From: Micromonospora kangleipakensis
Lineage (GTDB): Bacteria; Actinomycetota; Actinomycetes; Mycobacteriales; Micromonosporaceae
Direction: 5' to 3'
Length of the DNA stretch: 64,000 nucleotides
NCBI RefSeq assembly: GCF_004217615.1
Contig: NZ_SHLD01000001.1
Location: forward strand, 2,232,001 to 2,296,000
The notes under the pieces are model-generated. The model was not told the origin of the DNA. It did not search any database and saw nothing but the letters and a program-made list of their open reading frames with translations. Positions 1 through 8,181 of this stretch are shown here, one piece after another. A program made the translations under genes and the position numbers. The first letter of the stretch is position 1, and the number at the start of each line of letters is the position of its first letter.

Positions 1-608
1 GGCTGGACGGCGAGGACCCGCAGGCGCCGGCGGCGGCGCTGGAGGCGCACACCGACGCCTGCCCCGGGTGCCGCTCCTGGCTGGCGCGCGCCGAACGGGT
101 GACCCGGCTCACCCGGCTCCAGGCGGTCGACGTACCCGATCTGACCGCCCCCGTGCTGGCCGCGGTCGCGGCGGACCGGGCCGCGGCGCGGGACGACGCC
201 GCCGCCACCGTGCGGGCCCGGCGCCAGGTGCTGCGGGTGGCCGTGGCGGTGGCGGCGGTGGCGCAGCTCGCCATCGCGCTGCCGATCCTGCTCGCCGGCT
301 TCGGTGTGGAGGCCGACCCGCACACCAGCCGCGAGATGGCCTCCTTCGACGCGGCCCTCGCGGTCGGGTTCGCGCTGGCCGCCTGGCGGCCGGAGCGGGC
401 CCGGGCGTTCCTGCCGGTGGCGCTGGTGCTCGCGGCCTGCCTGGCCGGCACCAGCGCGGTGGACGTCGCCCGGTCGAGCACGGCGCTGGTGCACGAGCTG
501 GGCCACCTGTCCGCCGTGGTGCAGGCGGGCCTGCTCTGGGCGTTGGGCCGGGTCAGCGGGGAGCCGCAACGCCGGCTGCCCACCTCGCTCGCGCCGGGGC
601 GCGGGTGA
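1..608 (+). CDS. Zinc-finger (zf-HC2-like) membrane protein, 5' partial
   Basis: The gene is already open at base 1, reading in the frame whose first whole codon starts at base 3, so its N-terminus lies outside the window. The first visible residues carry an H-x3-C-x2-C pattern (HTDACPGC), the signature of the anti-sigma-factor type zinc finger. Two to four hydrophobic segments follow in the next 130 residues, so this is a membrane-anchored zf-HC2 protein. Such proteins usually sit after an ECF sigma factor and bind it, but that partner would be upstream and cannot be seen. The late segment contains HELGHLS, which looks like a metalloprotease HExxH only superficially because it lacks the second H spacing. 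The function as an anti-sigma factor is inferred. Confidence 0.7.
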   Translation, partial: LDGEDPQAPAAALEAHTDACPGCRSWLARAERVTRLTRLQAVDVPDLTAPVLAAVAADRAAARDDAAATVRARRQVLRVAVAVAAVAQLAIALPILLAGFGVEADPHTSREMASFDAALAVGFALAAWRPERARAFLPVALVLAACLAGTSAVDVARSSTALVHELGHLSAVVQAGLLWALGRVSGEPQRRLPTSLAPGRG

Positions 609-643
609 GGCCGGGTCGCCGCGCACGGGCCCGGTCGGCGAGC

Positions 644-2335
644 ATGATGGTCATGACTGCTGCCGTACGCCGCCGGCCCAAGGCCGTCGCCGACCGTCGA
701 TGGGCCGCCCGGGTGGGTGCCGCCGCCGGTCTGCTGGTTGCCCTCGTCGTCCTGCTGCTCGCCCCGGCCACCCCGGCGAGCGCCCACGCCGTGCTGGTCA
801 GCAGCAGCCCGGCGGCCTCGGCGGTGGTGCCGAGCGGGCCCGCCGAGGTGGCGCTGACCTTCAGCGAGGGGGTCCGCAAGGTGCCCGGCAAGATCCGGGT
901 CATCGCGCCGGACGGCTCCCGGGCCGACCGGGGTGAGCCGTCCTTCTCCGGCGCGGTGGTGACGATCCCGGTCGACCCCTCCGGCGCCCGGGGCACCTAC
1001 CTGGTGAGCTACCGGGTGATCTCCGCCGACAGCCACCCGGTCTCCGGAGCGTTCACCTACTCGGTGGGCGCGCCGTCGCCGCCGCCCGTCGACACCGGCT
1101 CGGACAACCGCGCCGACCCGGTGGTGGGGACCGCGGTGAAGGTGGCGAAGTACCTCGGCTACGCGGGGCTGCTGCTGCTGGTCGGCCCGGCGCTGGTGCT
1201 GGCCGCGCTCTGGCCGCGTCGGCTGCCCCGGCGCGGACCGGCCCGGCTGGCCTGGGCGGGGCTGGGTCTGCTGGTCCTGGCCACCGTCGCCGACCTGTGG
1301 CTGCAGGTGCCGTACACGGCGGGTGGCGGGCTCTTCGACGTGACCGGTTCGGGCCTGGGCGACGTGCTGGGCAGCGCCTTCGGCACCGCCCACCTGGTCC
1401 GGCTGGGGCTGCTCGCCGCGGCGGCGTTCCTGCTCCGGCCGCTCTTCGCCGGGCCGGTCGGCCGGACCGACGGCATCATCCTGGCCGTCCTCGGCGGGGC
1501 GGCGCTGTTCACCTGGCCGCTGGCCGGCCACCCGGCCGCCTCGCCCGCGCCGGCCGTCTCCGTGGTGGTGGACGCGGTGCACCTGGGCAGCATGGCGGTC
1601 TGGCTGGGCGGCCTGGTGATGCTCGCGGTCTTCCTGCTGCCCCGGGCCGACGAACGCGAGCTCGGGGCGATCCTGCCTATCTGGTCCCGCTGGGCGGCCC
1701 TCGCCGTGGCGGCGCTGCTGCTCGCCGGCACCGTGCAGGGGCTGATCGAGGTGGCCACCCCGAAGGCCCTGGTGGACACCACGTACGGGCGGCTGCTGCT
1801 CGCCAAGATCCTGCTGTTCGCGCTGGTGGTCGGGGTGGCGGCGTACTCCCGCTCGCTGGTGCGGCGGCGGACCGCGGCGCAGCGCCCGGGGCGGATGCGC
1901 CGGGTGATCTGGGTGGAGCTGGCGATCACGGCGGTGGTGCTCGGCGTCTCGGCGACCCTGGTGCAGACCACCCCGGCCCGGACCGCCGCCACCGACGTGG
2001 CCGGTACGCCCACCGGCTACTTCTCCACCACCCTGTCCAGTCCGGTCGCCTCGGTCCAGGTGGAGCTGGACCCGGCCGAGCGGGGCAACAACTCCGTACA
2101 CCTCTACGCGTACACGAAGGACAACCGGCCGCAGCCGGTGCAGGAGTGGAAGGCGACCGCCGCCCTGCCGTCGGCGGGGATCGAGCCGATCGAGATCCCG
2201 CTGCTGCCGCTGACCGACAACCACACGACCGGGGAGATCAACCTCCCGGCCGCAGGGGAGTGGCAGCTCCGCATCACCGTTCGCACGACCGAGATCGACC
2301 AGGCCACGGTGACCGCCACCGTGCCGATCAAGTAA
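644..2335 (+). CDS. CopC-CopD fusion copper transport/resistance protein
   Basis: About 563 residues. A signal peptide ends in ASA and is followed at once by His (HAVLVSSSP), the N-terminal copper-ligand His of CopC. The CopC beta-sandwich spans roughly residues 45-140 and includes a second His motif (SADSHPVSG). Eight or so membrane helices of the CopD type follow (about residues 165-430), and a C-terminal extracytoplasmic beta domain of about 120 residues ends the protein. CopC binds periplasmic/extracellular copper and CopD moves it across the membrane. ATG codons at 644, 647 and 653 are all possible starts; 644 is used because nothing separates them clearly. The gene lies 18 bp before a YcnI gene, another extracytoplasmic copper protein, so the two probably form a copper-handling operon. 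Confidence 0.88.
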   Translation: MMVMTAAVRRRPKAVADRRWAARVGAAAGLLVALVVLLLAPATPASAHAVLVSSSPAASAVVPSGPAEVALTFSEGVRKVPGKIRVIAPDGSRADRGEPSFSGAVVTIPVDPSGARGTYLVSYRVISADSHPVSGAFTYSVGAPSPPPVDTGSDNRADPVVGTAVKVAKYLGYAGLLLLVGPALVLAALWPRRLPRRGPARLAWAGLGLLVLATVADLWLQVPYTAGGGLFDVTGSGLGDVLGSAFGTAHLVRLGLLAAAAFLLRPLFAGPVGRTDGIILAVLGGAALFTWPLAGHPAASPAPAVSVVVDAVHLGSMAVWLGGLVMLAVFLLPRADERELGAILPIWSRWAALAVAALLLAGTVQGLIEVATPKALVDTTYGRLLLAKILLFALVVGVAAYSRSLVRRRTAAQRPGRMRRVIWVELAITAVVLGVSATLVQTTPARTAATDVAGTPTGYFSTTLSSPVASVQVELDPAERGNNSVHLYAYTKDNRPQPVQEWKATAALPSAGIEPIEIPLLPLTDNHTTGEINLPAAGEWQLRITVRTTEIDQATVTATVPIK

Positions 2336-2353
2336 CGGAAGGCTCTCAGACAC

Positions 2354-3088
2354 ATGATCCGTCTCCGGCGTCCCGTAACCGCCGCCGCGCTCGCGCTCAC
2401 CGCCGTCGCCACCGCCGTGCTCGGCCTCGCCGGGCCCGCCTCGGCGCACGTCACGGTCAACCCGAAGGAGGCGCCCCAGGGCGGCTACGGCCGGTTCGCG
2501 TTCCGGGTGCCGAACGAGAGCGACACCGCCTCGACCACGAAGGTCGAGGTGACGCTGCCGGAGAACGCCCCGGTCGGCTCGGTCTCCACCATGCCGGTGC
2601 CGGGCTGGACGGTGGCGGTGGAGAAGCGCAAGGTCGACCCGCCGATCGACGTGCACGGCAGCCAGCTCACCGAGGCCGTCGCCAAGCTGACCTGGACGGC
2701 CGCGGCGAACGCCGGGGTCAAGCCGGGCGAGTTCCAGGAGTTCCCGGTCTCGATGGGCCCGCTGCCGCAGGTCGACCGGATGGTGTTCAAGGTGCTCCAG
2801 ACCTACTCGGACGGCAACGTCGCCCGCTGGATCGAGGAGCCGACGCCGGGCGGGGAGGAGCCGGAGAACCCGGCCCCGGTGCTCACCCTGACCGCCGCCT
2901 CGCCGTCCGCAGCGCCGAGCGGAAGCGCGGGCGCGGCCGCCCCGGCCGGTGACGACGACTCCGACGACGACTCCGACGGCGCCGGCACCGCGCTCGGCGT
3001 CGCCGGTCTGGTGGCCGGGTTGGCCGGTCTGATCCTGGGTGGCCTGGCCTTCCTGCGGACCCGACGGGAGCCCACGCCCAAGGCCTGA
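2354..3088 (+). CDS. YcnI family copper-binding membrane protein (DUF1775)
   Basis: 244 residues. A signal peptide ends ASA and the mature protein begins HVTVNP, the N-terminal His that binds copper in YcnI. The DUF1775 beta domain covers about residues 32-180 and has the conserved GYGRFAFRVPNES segment. An Asp/Ser-rich linker (about 200-215) and a C-terminal transmembrane helix with a short basic tail anchor the protein outside the cell. It follows the CopC-CopD gene by 18 bp, so it is probably co-transcribed and acts as a metallochaperone or copper sensor partner. The role is known for the family and not shown here. A stem-loop 14 bp after the stop probably ends the operon. Confidence 0.88.
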   Translation: MIRLRRPVTAAALALTAVATAVLGLAGPASAHVTVNPKEAPQGGYGRFAFRVPNESDTASTTKVEVTLPENAPVGSVSTMPVPGWTVAVEKRKVDPPIDVHGSQLTEAVAKLTWTAAANAGVKPGEFQEFPVSMGPLPQVDRMVFKVLQTYSDGNVARWIEEPTPGGEEPENPAPVLTLTAASPSAAPSGSAGAAAPAGDDDSDDDSDGAGTALGVAGLVAGLAGLILGGLAFLRTRREPTPKA

Positions 3089-3101
3089 GCCGCGTCGTTG
3101 T

Positions 3102-3132
3102 GGTGGCCCGTCGGATCTTCCGGCGGGCCACC
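3102..3132 (+). terminator. Hairpin terminator after the copper operon
   Basis: Nine-base arms GGTGGCCCG (3102-3110) and CGGGCCACC (3124-3132) pair perfectly across a 13-base loop, and a C/T-rich stretch follows. It lies just after the YcnI stop codon. There is no long U tract, as is usual in high-GC actinomycetes. Confidence 0.6.
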
Positions 3133-3237
3133 GGCCTTTCTGCGGTCCCTGGGATGCTTGCCGTGGATATCCGGTGATTGTGCGGTTCGCGTCGGTAAGG
3201 TCGGCCGGGTAGTTGGCTACCGAGGGGGACGACGCGA

Positions 3238-4236
3238 ATGCGATTCGTGCGAACGATCGCCGGCATGCTGCTGTTGACCATGGGAATTCCGGCGCTCCTG
3301 GCCGGCGGGGGCCTCTGGACCGTCGCCCGGCACGCCGAGCCCGACGGTGGCTTCGCCGCCCGCCTCGAGACGGCCCGCACCCCCGGCCAGGCGATCGTGG
3401 TCACCGACGTGGACGGTCTGCTGCGCGCCGAGGCGCCGTTCGTCCGGACCGGGCAGGCCCGGCTCCGGCTGACCGCCCGGACCGCCGACGGCCCGGCCTT
3501 CCTCGGCCTGGCGCCCAGCGACCAGGTGCGGCGTTGGCTCGACCCCGTCCCGCACGCCACCGTCGGCCGGGTCGCGCTGGCCCGGGGTCCGCTGCCGGTC
3601 CGGCTCGACCCGGCCGGACCGGCCGCCGCCGGCACCGTCGCCGCCGCCCCGCTCGACCAGGACTTCTGGGTACGCGAGGGGATCGGCGCGCTGGAGTGGG
3701 GCCCCGGCGAGCTGGCCGGTCGGTCGCTGAGCCTGGTGGTGATGCGCCCCGACGGCCGGGCCGACCTCGCCCTGGAGGTGCGCGCCGAGCTGCGCGCGGG
3801 GTGGTTCCCGGGCGCGATGTGGGGGCTGCTCGCCGGCGGGATCCTGCTGGTGGTGCTGGCCGTGGCGCTGCTGCTGCGCCCGGTCCGCCCGCGCGAGGTG
3901 GTCTTCGTGGTCGAGCCGGACCAGGTCCCGGTGCTCGCCGGCCGGCTCGGCGTGACCTCGCTCAGCGGCCTAGGCGCGCAGAAGACCGCCGAGGGGCGAC
4001 CGCCGTTGGCCGACCGGCAACTGGTCTCGGTCGGCCCGGCCCACGCCGGGCGCTCCCGGGCCGCGATCGGCCCGGTCCCCGCCCGCCGGCCGGAGACCCT
4101 CGCCGACTCGCCGGCCAGTCCGGGCATGACGACGACCTGGTCCTGGCCGCCCGCCACCGAGCAGACGGAACGCCCGGTTCCGGCGGACCGCCCGGGCCGG
4201 CCGGCGCCACCCAAGGCCCCCGGCGCCGCCGGCTGA
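3238..4236 (+). CDS. Hypothetical membrane protein
   Basis: 332 residues with no family I recognise. An N-terminal signal/anchor segment occupies about residues 5-30. It is followed by about 160 residues that look like an extracytoplasmic domain rich in beta strands, with evenly spaced Asp, Arg and Gly. A strong transmembrane helix sits near residues 195-220, then a cytoplasmic tail of about 110 residues rich in Pro, Ala and Arg with little predicted order. The start is supported by a purine-rich ribosome site (GAGGGGGACG) just upstream. It stands alone between two stem-loops, so it is probably its own transcription unit. Topology suggests a sensor or scaffold, but nothing indicates a ligand. 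Confidence 0.75.
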   Translation: MRFVRTIAGMLLLTMGIPALLAGGGLWTVARHAEPDGGFAARLETARTPGQAIVVTDVDGLLRAEAPFVRTGQARLRLTARTADGPAFLGLAPSDQVRRWLDPVPHATVGRVALARGPLPVRLDPAGPAAAGTVAAAPLDQDFWVREGIGALEWGPGELAGRSLSLVVMRPDGRADLALEVRAELRAGWFPGAMWGLLAGGILLVVLAVALLLRPVRPREVVFVVEPDQVPVLAGRLGVTSLSGLGAQKTAEGRPPLADRQLVSVGPAHAGRSRAAIGPVPARRPETLADSPASPGMTTTWSWPPATEQTERPVPADRPGRPAPPKAPGAAG

Positions 4237-4255
4237 GGGCCGCCGGAACGACGGA

Positions 4256-4286
4256 TGGCCCTCCGCGCTGCCGACGCGGAGGGCCA
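4256..4286. terminator. Bidirectional hairpin between convergent genes
   Basis: Twelve-base arms TGGCCCTCCGCG (4256-4267) and CGCGGAGGGCCA (4275-4286) pair perfectly around a 7-base loop. It sits between a plus-strand gene ending at 4236 and a minus-strand gene ending at 4392, so it can stop both transcripts. Confidence 0.75.
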
Positions 4287-4391
4287 CCGTCACCGGGGGA
4301 TCGGTGCTACCTAAGAGAAACTTGAGGTAGTTGGGACCAGATTAACGCCGAACACGGCCGGTCGGTACGTCCTGTCCATTTGGTGCAAGTT

Positions 4392-5654
4392 TCAGCGTGC
4401 AGCCGGCGATGCGGCGGACCGACGCGTGGGCCGAGCCGGCAGCACCACCAACAACAGCAGGCTGAGCAGCACATACGCGTTGCGGGCGACGAACTCGCCG
4501 AGGTTGTCGGTCCGCGCCGGGGCGACGCCCCAGTCCTGGAAGGACACCACCCCGTAGATGATCACGAACGCGGTGCCGATCGCCAGGGTGAGCAGCCAGC
4601 GGCGCTGCCGGACCCCCTCGGCCGTGCCCCGGTCCATGTCCAGGGCGGCGCCGACCAGCACCACCACCGCCGGGATGAACCAATACAGGTGGTGGGTCCA
4701 GGTGATCGGGCTGACCAGCCCGCCGACCAGCCCGGTCAGGGTAAGGCCGGCGAGCGCGTCGCCGGCCCGGGCGGCGCGGGCGGCCCGCCACAGCCCGTAC
4801 CCGGCGACCACAACGACCAGCAGCAGCCACGGGATCTGGCTCGGCTTCTCCGGCGCGGTGATCCGGCTGAGCAGGCCGAAGAGCGATTGGTTGCCGGTGT
4901 AGTCGGTGCGCCCCACCCGGTCGGTCGCCCAGAGCTCGTGGGTCCAGAACCGCCACGAGTCGGCCGGCGCGACCGCCGCCGCCAGCAGGGTGGCAACCGT
5001 CGCGGTCGCGGCGGCCACCGCCGCCGCCCGCCAGCGCCGGGTGGCCAGCAGGTAGAGGATGAAGATGCCCGGGAAGAGCTTCAGCGCCGTCGCCAGCCCC
5101 ACGCCCACGCCGGCCCAGCGCCGCCCCTGCGGTACGGCGAACAGCAGGTCGGCCAGGATCAGCACCACCAGCAGCATGTTGATCTGACCGAAGGTGATCG
5201 TCTCCCGGGTGCTCTCCACGGCGAAGATCAGCAGGACGGCGACCGTGAGGCTGAACAGCCGCGGCAGGTGGTGCCGCTCCACGACCGGCAGCACCAGCCA
5301 GCGCGTCGTCACCATCACGCCGATCCCGGTGAGGATCGTGAAGATCGCCACCGTTGCGCCGAGCGGCAGCAGCGCGAACGGCCGCAGCAGCAACGCGCTC
5401 AACGGCGGGTAGGTGAAGTAGAGCGCGCCCTGCACCCGGTCCGGCTGGACGTAGTCGTAGAGCGGATGGCCGGCCGCCCACCAGTCCATCGCCCGCATGT
5501 AGATCTTCAGGTCGAAGAAGTCGTGCACCAGCCCCGGCAGGTACAGCGCCGGCAGCACCGCCGCGAGCGCTACCACCGTGACGAGCCGGCGGACCGTGCG
5601 ACCGCCCGGGTCGTCCTCGGTGACGGCGGGCGGCGCGACGGGTTCGGCTGGCAC
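4392..5654 (-). CDS. GT87-family polyprenyl-phosphate-dependent mannosyltransferase-like protein
   Basis: 420 residues with about ten membrane helices. The first extracytoplasmic loop holds the acidic catalytic-type motif of GT-C enzymes (DFFDLKIYMRAMDWW, about residues 45-60), followed by a YFTYPPLSALLL segment typical of the GT87/DUF2029 family. Mycobacterial relatives add alpha-1,2 mannose to phosphatidylinositol mannosides or lipoarabinomannan using polyprenyl-phosphomannose. The actual acceptor here is unknown. The GTG start at 5654 lies only 9 bp from the end of the TnpB gene, so the transposon sits directly in this gene's upstream region and may carry or have displaced its promoter. 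Confidence 0.82.
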   Translation of the reverse strand: MPAEPVAPPAVTEDDPGGRTVRRLVTVVALAAVLPALYLPGLVHDFFDLKIYMRAMDWWAAGHPLYDYVQPDRVQGALYFTYPPLSALLLRPFALLPLGATVAIFTILTGIGVMVTTRWLVLPVVERHHLPRLFSLTVAVLLIFAVESTRETITFGQINMLLVVLILADLLFAVPQGRRWAGVGVGLATALKLFPGIFILYLLATRRWRAAAVAAATATVATLLAAAVAPADSWRFWTHELWATDRVGRTDYTGNQSLFGLLSRITAPEKPSQIPWLLLVVVVAGYGLWRAARAARAGDALAGLTLTGLVGGLVSPITWTHHLYWFIPAVVVLVGAALDMDRGTAEGVRQRRWLLTLAIGTAFVIIYGVVSFQDWGVAPARTDNLGEFVARNAYVLLSLLLLVVLPARPTRRSAASPAAR

Positions 5655-5663
5655 GGAGAAACC

Positions 5664-5673
5664 CTAGTGCGGT
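5664..5673. repeat. 10-bp direct repeat, left flank of the TnpB unit
   Basis: CTAGTGCGGT here matches exactly the bases at 7226-7235. The two copies flank the TnpB unit and each lies within 10 bp of a neighbouring start codon. This could be a target-site duplication or a coincidence of two similar promoter regions. Confidence 0.45.
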
Positions 5674-7112
5674 TTCCACTGACGTTCACCGGGTGTCCGG
5701 TAGGTGTCGCGGATCCTCGCCTGTTGGGCGAGCGACTCCCCACCGATAGGTGGGGTGGGCCACCGCGGGCCAACTGACCCTCGCGCCGCCAGGGGTGGGC
5801 GGCGGGGGTCACGTCGGGACCGGCCGGCACCGGGCAGGTGCCGGCCGGCTCGACGGTGCGTGACCACCTGCGGCAGCACAACGGCTGCCGGGGTGGTGGA
5901 TCCGCCGCCCGGAACACGGGTGGCGATGCTGGCGGCCGCGACCAGGTCGCGGTGCCCGGAGAATGCGCAGTGCGGGCAGGACAAGGTCCGCCCACGAGGC
6001 TTCGGCACCCGCCCGCGGCAGGCGGGGCAGGTCGACGAGGTGCCGCGTTCGTCGACCAGCCGAACGGTGATCCCGGCGAGGGTGGCCTTGTCGGTGAGGA
6101 CCTGCAGGAGCCGGCCGATCTGCCACTGCCGCAGCCGCAGGTTGTGCCGCCCAGCAGGAATAGCGAGCACCCCGCGGGGGTCACCGACGTGCAGCACACC
6201 GACCCGCTGCCGCACCGCCCAGGAGACGACCGTGCGGGCGGCTTCGTGCTGGGCCTGACGGACCCTGCGCCGGTGCCGGCCCTCCACCAGGCGTGTCCGG
6301 CGGCGGTACTGCCGCCACCGCCGGGATCCCTTCTGGCCAGGCTTCGGCGCCCTGTGGGCGACGGCACGGCGGCGGGATTTGGTGTCGGCCAGGTGCATGC
6401 GGTGCTCGGCGCGGATCGCCCGCCCGGACACCAGCAACCCTTCGCCGTCCGGGCCGGCCACCGCGTACGGGTGGATGATCCCCAGGTCCACCCCGGCCAC
6501 CCGGGCCGGGTCCGGCTCCTCGCCGGGCGGGTAGACGGTCACCGGCACCTCGGCGGTCACGGCGAGGAACAGACGCCCGCCCTCACACAGCAGGGTGACC
6601 GAGCGGACCTGTTCGGCCGGATACGGCACCTCCCGCGCCAGACGCACCCACAACGGCGACGTGCCTCTGGCGGTCGGGATCCGCACCCGGCACCCGTCGA
6701 CCGTGAACGTGCCGTGATACCAGCGCACCGACACCAGCCCTCGCCGGCGACGGGGGAACCGCGCCGACAGGTCACCGGCGCTGCGGCGTTTCGCCGCCGC
6801 GAACCACGCATCGGAGAACCGGCGCAACACCGACCGGGCGCCGGTGGTGTCCAGTTCGGCGAACGTGCCCGGCCCGGATGCGGCCAACTCCCGGCACAGC
6901 TGTTGATAGGCGACCAGCGGCGCGTCGTGGCGGCGGCGCCGCCACGCGTTGGCCTCCAGCACACACGGCCACACATCACCGGCCGAGCGCAGCAGCCCGA
7001 AGCGCGGCCGTCGCTGGCCGGGCGTCACCCGCAACGCGACGCATGCGGTGCGATGCACGACGCGCGGGCCGGCGGGACCCGATGGCGAGGCACGAACCGT
7101 GGCCAACACCAC
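5664..7112 (-). CDS. tnpB: IS200/IS605-type TnpB RNA-guided nuclease with a rearranged RuvC site
   Basis: 482 residues from a GTG at 7112 (GTG at 7109 is equally possible); GAGGAAAG lies about 10 bases upstream. The frame stays open further upstream, but that part looks non-coding. The C-terminal half is the TnpB RuvC nuclease: Asp209 in GVDLG (RuvC-I), a four-Cys zinc ribbon (CPAC...CPHC, about residues 362-382) and Asp389 in HRD (RuvC-III). The usual RuvC-II Glu is absent; that position reads HVGDPRGV (Asp311). A Glu (Glu355) sits instead in DERGTSSTC just before the zinc ribbon, the layout described for Fanzor-like TnpBs. No TnpA recombinase is present. The last 90 residues are low-complexity and may overlap a guide (omega/reRNA) region, which is inferred. 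Confidence 0.85.
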   Translation of the reverse strand: MVLATVRASPSGPAGPRVVHRTACVALRVTPGQRRPRFGLLRSAGDVWPCVLEANAWRRRRHDAPLVAYQQLCRELAASGPGTFAELDTTGARSVLRRFSDAWFAAAKRRSAGDLSARFPRRRRGLVSVRWYHGTFTVDGCRVRIPTARGTSPLWVRLAREVPYPAEQVRSVTLLCEGGRLFLAVTAEVPVTVYPPGEEPDPARVAGVDLGIIHPYAVAGPDGEGLLVSGRAIRAEHRMHLADTKSRRRAVAHRAPKPGQKGSRRWRQYRRRTRLVEGRHRRRVRQAQHEAARTVVSWAVRQRVGVLHVGDPRGVLAIPAGRHNLRLRQWQIGRLLQVLTDKATLAGITVRLVDERGTSSTCPACRGRVPKPRGRTLSCPHCAFSGHRDLVAAASIATRVPGGGSTTPAAVVLPQVVTHRRAGRHLPGAGRSRRDPRRPPLAARGSVGPRWPTPPIGGESLAQQARIRDTYRTPGERQWKPH

Positions 7113-7225
7113 CCGTACGACACTTTCCTCAAACCCCGACCAGCCCTGCCAACGTTGGCGGACGCCGCACGAGCGGTCCGTTCCGGCCACGGTGCCGAGG
7201 CGCGGGCAGATGGGCTGCGCGTAGT

Positions 7226-7235
7226 CTAGTGCGGT
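7226..7235. repeat. 10-bp direct repeat, right flank of the TnpB unit
   Basis: Second copy of CTAGTGCGGT. It overlaps the GTG start of the oligoribonuclease gene at 7234, so if it is a duplication the native orn start was rebuilt by the insertion. Confidence 0.45.
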
Positions 7236-7824
7236 GGCTGATCTTCTCGTCTGGATCGACTGTGAGATGACCGGGCTGGACCTCGGGCGCGACGCGCTGA
7301 TCGAGGTCGCGGCGCTCGTCACCGACCCCGACCTGAACGTGCTGGGTGAGGGCGTCGACGTGGTCATCCACGCCGACGAGGCGGCACTGGACGGGATGCC
7401 GGAGATCGTCCGCACGATGCACGGCAAGTCCGGGCTGACCGAGGAGGTCAGGCGCTCCGCCGTCACCCTGGCCGAGGCCGAGGACATGGTGCTCGACTAC
7501 GTCACCACGCACGTGAAGGACCAGCGCAACGCGCCGCTCTGCGGCAACTCGATCGCCACCGACCGGGGCTTCATCGCCCGGGACATGCCGCGCCTCGACG
7601 CCCACCTGCACTACCGCATGATCGACGTCTCCTCGATCAAGGAGCTCTGCCGGCGCTGGTACCCGCGGGTGTACTTCGGGCAGCCGCAGAAGGGGCTGGC
7701 CCACCGGGCCCTCGCCGACATCCGGGAGAGCATCCGCGAGCTGGAGTACTACCGGCGGACGATCTTCGTACCGCTGCCGGGGCCGGACGTGGAGAGCGCC
7801 AAGGCCGTCGCCGCCCAGCTCTGA
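7234..7824 (+). CDS. orn: Oligoribonuclease
   Basis: 196 residues, normal length for Orn, from a GTG start. It is a 3'-5' exoribonuclease of the DEDDh class that degrades very short RNAs (2-5 nt) and pGpG to mononucleotides in the cytoplasm. The DEDDh residues are all visible: Asp and Glu in [11 protein letters not shown] near the N-terminus, Asp in the [10 protein letters not shown] segment, and His and Asp in HRALADI near residue 155-160. A TAGTCT-like -10 element lies about 10 bases before the start codon, which suggests a very short or absent 5' leader. The gene is single-copy housekeeping and is followed by tRNA-His. Confidence 0.95.
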   Translation: MADLLVWIDCEMTGLDLGRDALIEVAALVTDPDLNVLGEGVDVVIHADEAALDGMPEIVRTMHGKSGLTEEVRRSAVTLAEAEDMVLDYVTTHVKDQRNAPLCGNSIATDRGFIARDMPRLDAHLHYRMIDVSSIKELCRRWYPRVYFGQPQKGLAHRALADIRESIRELEYYRRTIFVPLPGPDVESAKAVAAQL

Positions 7825-7956
7825 CCGGTCCGCCCCCGGCGGCCCCGGCGCGCGGGGCGCTTCCGGCGGTCGGGCCGGAACCCGGTGGACGCGGCCGGCA
7901 CGGGTGTGGCTATTATTAGTCCGCGCCCCGCCCGGGTCGACCGGCGCGGAGAGCAT

Positions 7957-8030
7957 GGTGGCTGTAGCTCAGTTGGCAGAGCACCGGGTTGTGGTCCCGG
8001 TTGTCGTGGGTTCAATTCCCATCAGTCACC
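7957..8030 (+). tRNA. tRNA-His (GTG)
   Basis: A full cloverleaf is present: acceptor GTGGCTG (7958-7964) pairs with CAGTCAC (8023-8029). The extra G at 7957 can pair with the C at 8030, the hallmark G-1 of tRNA-His. The anticodon loop reads TTGTGGT, giving anticodon GTG. The 3' CCA is not encoded. Confidence 0.96.
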
Positions 8031-8035
8031 CGGTT

Positions 8036-8069
8036 ACGGAAGCCCCCTCCCTCGGGAGGGGGCTTCCGT
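8036..8069 (+). terminator. Strong hairpin terminator after tRNA-His
   Basis: A 16-bp perfect stem (8036-8051 with 8054-8069, arms beginning ACGGAAGCC) has a two-base loop. It follows the tRNA by six bases. Confidence 0.85.
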
Positions 8070-8120
8070 CACTCTGCCGCCGTGCCCCGCAGCCGCCGTG
8101 CCCGGCGTCCGGGAAATGGC

Positions 8121-8150
8121 GGAGCCCCCTCCCGTGGGGGAGAGGGCTCC
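8121..8150 (-). terminator. Hairpin after the first L,D-transpeptidase gene
   Basis: GGAGCCC (8121-8127) pairs with GGGCTCC (8144-8150), with further C/G pairing inside. It lies about 30 bp beyond the stop codon of the minus-strand gene ending at 8182. Confidence 0.6.
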
Positions 8151-8181
8151 GGTTGATCCTTGCCCGGTCAGGCGTGCTCGG

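Noticed and set aside
484..520. HELGH in the first gene as a zinc-metalloprotease HExxH
   Set aside because: It lies in a hydrophobic segment of a small zf-HC2-type membrane protein, with no third ligand at the right spacing.
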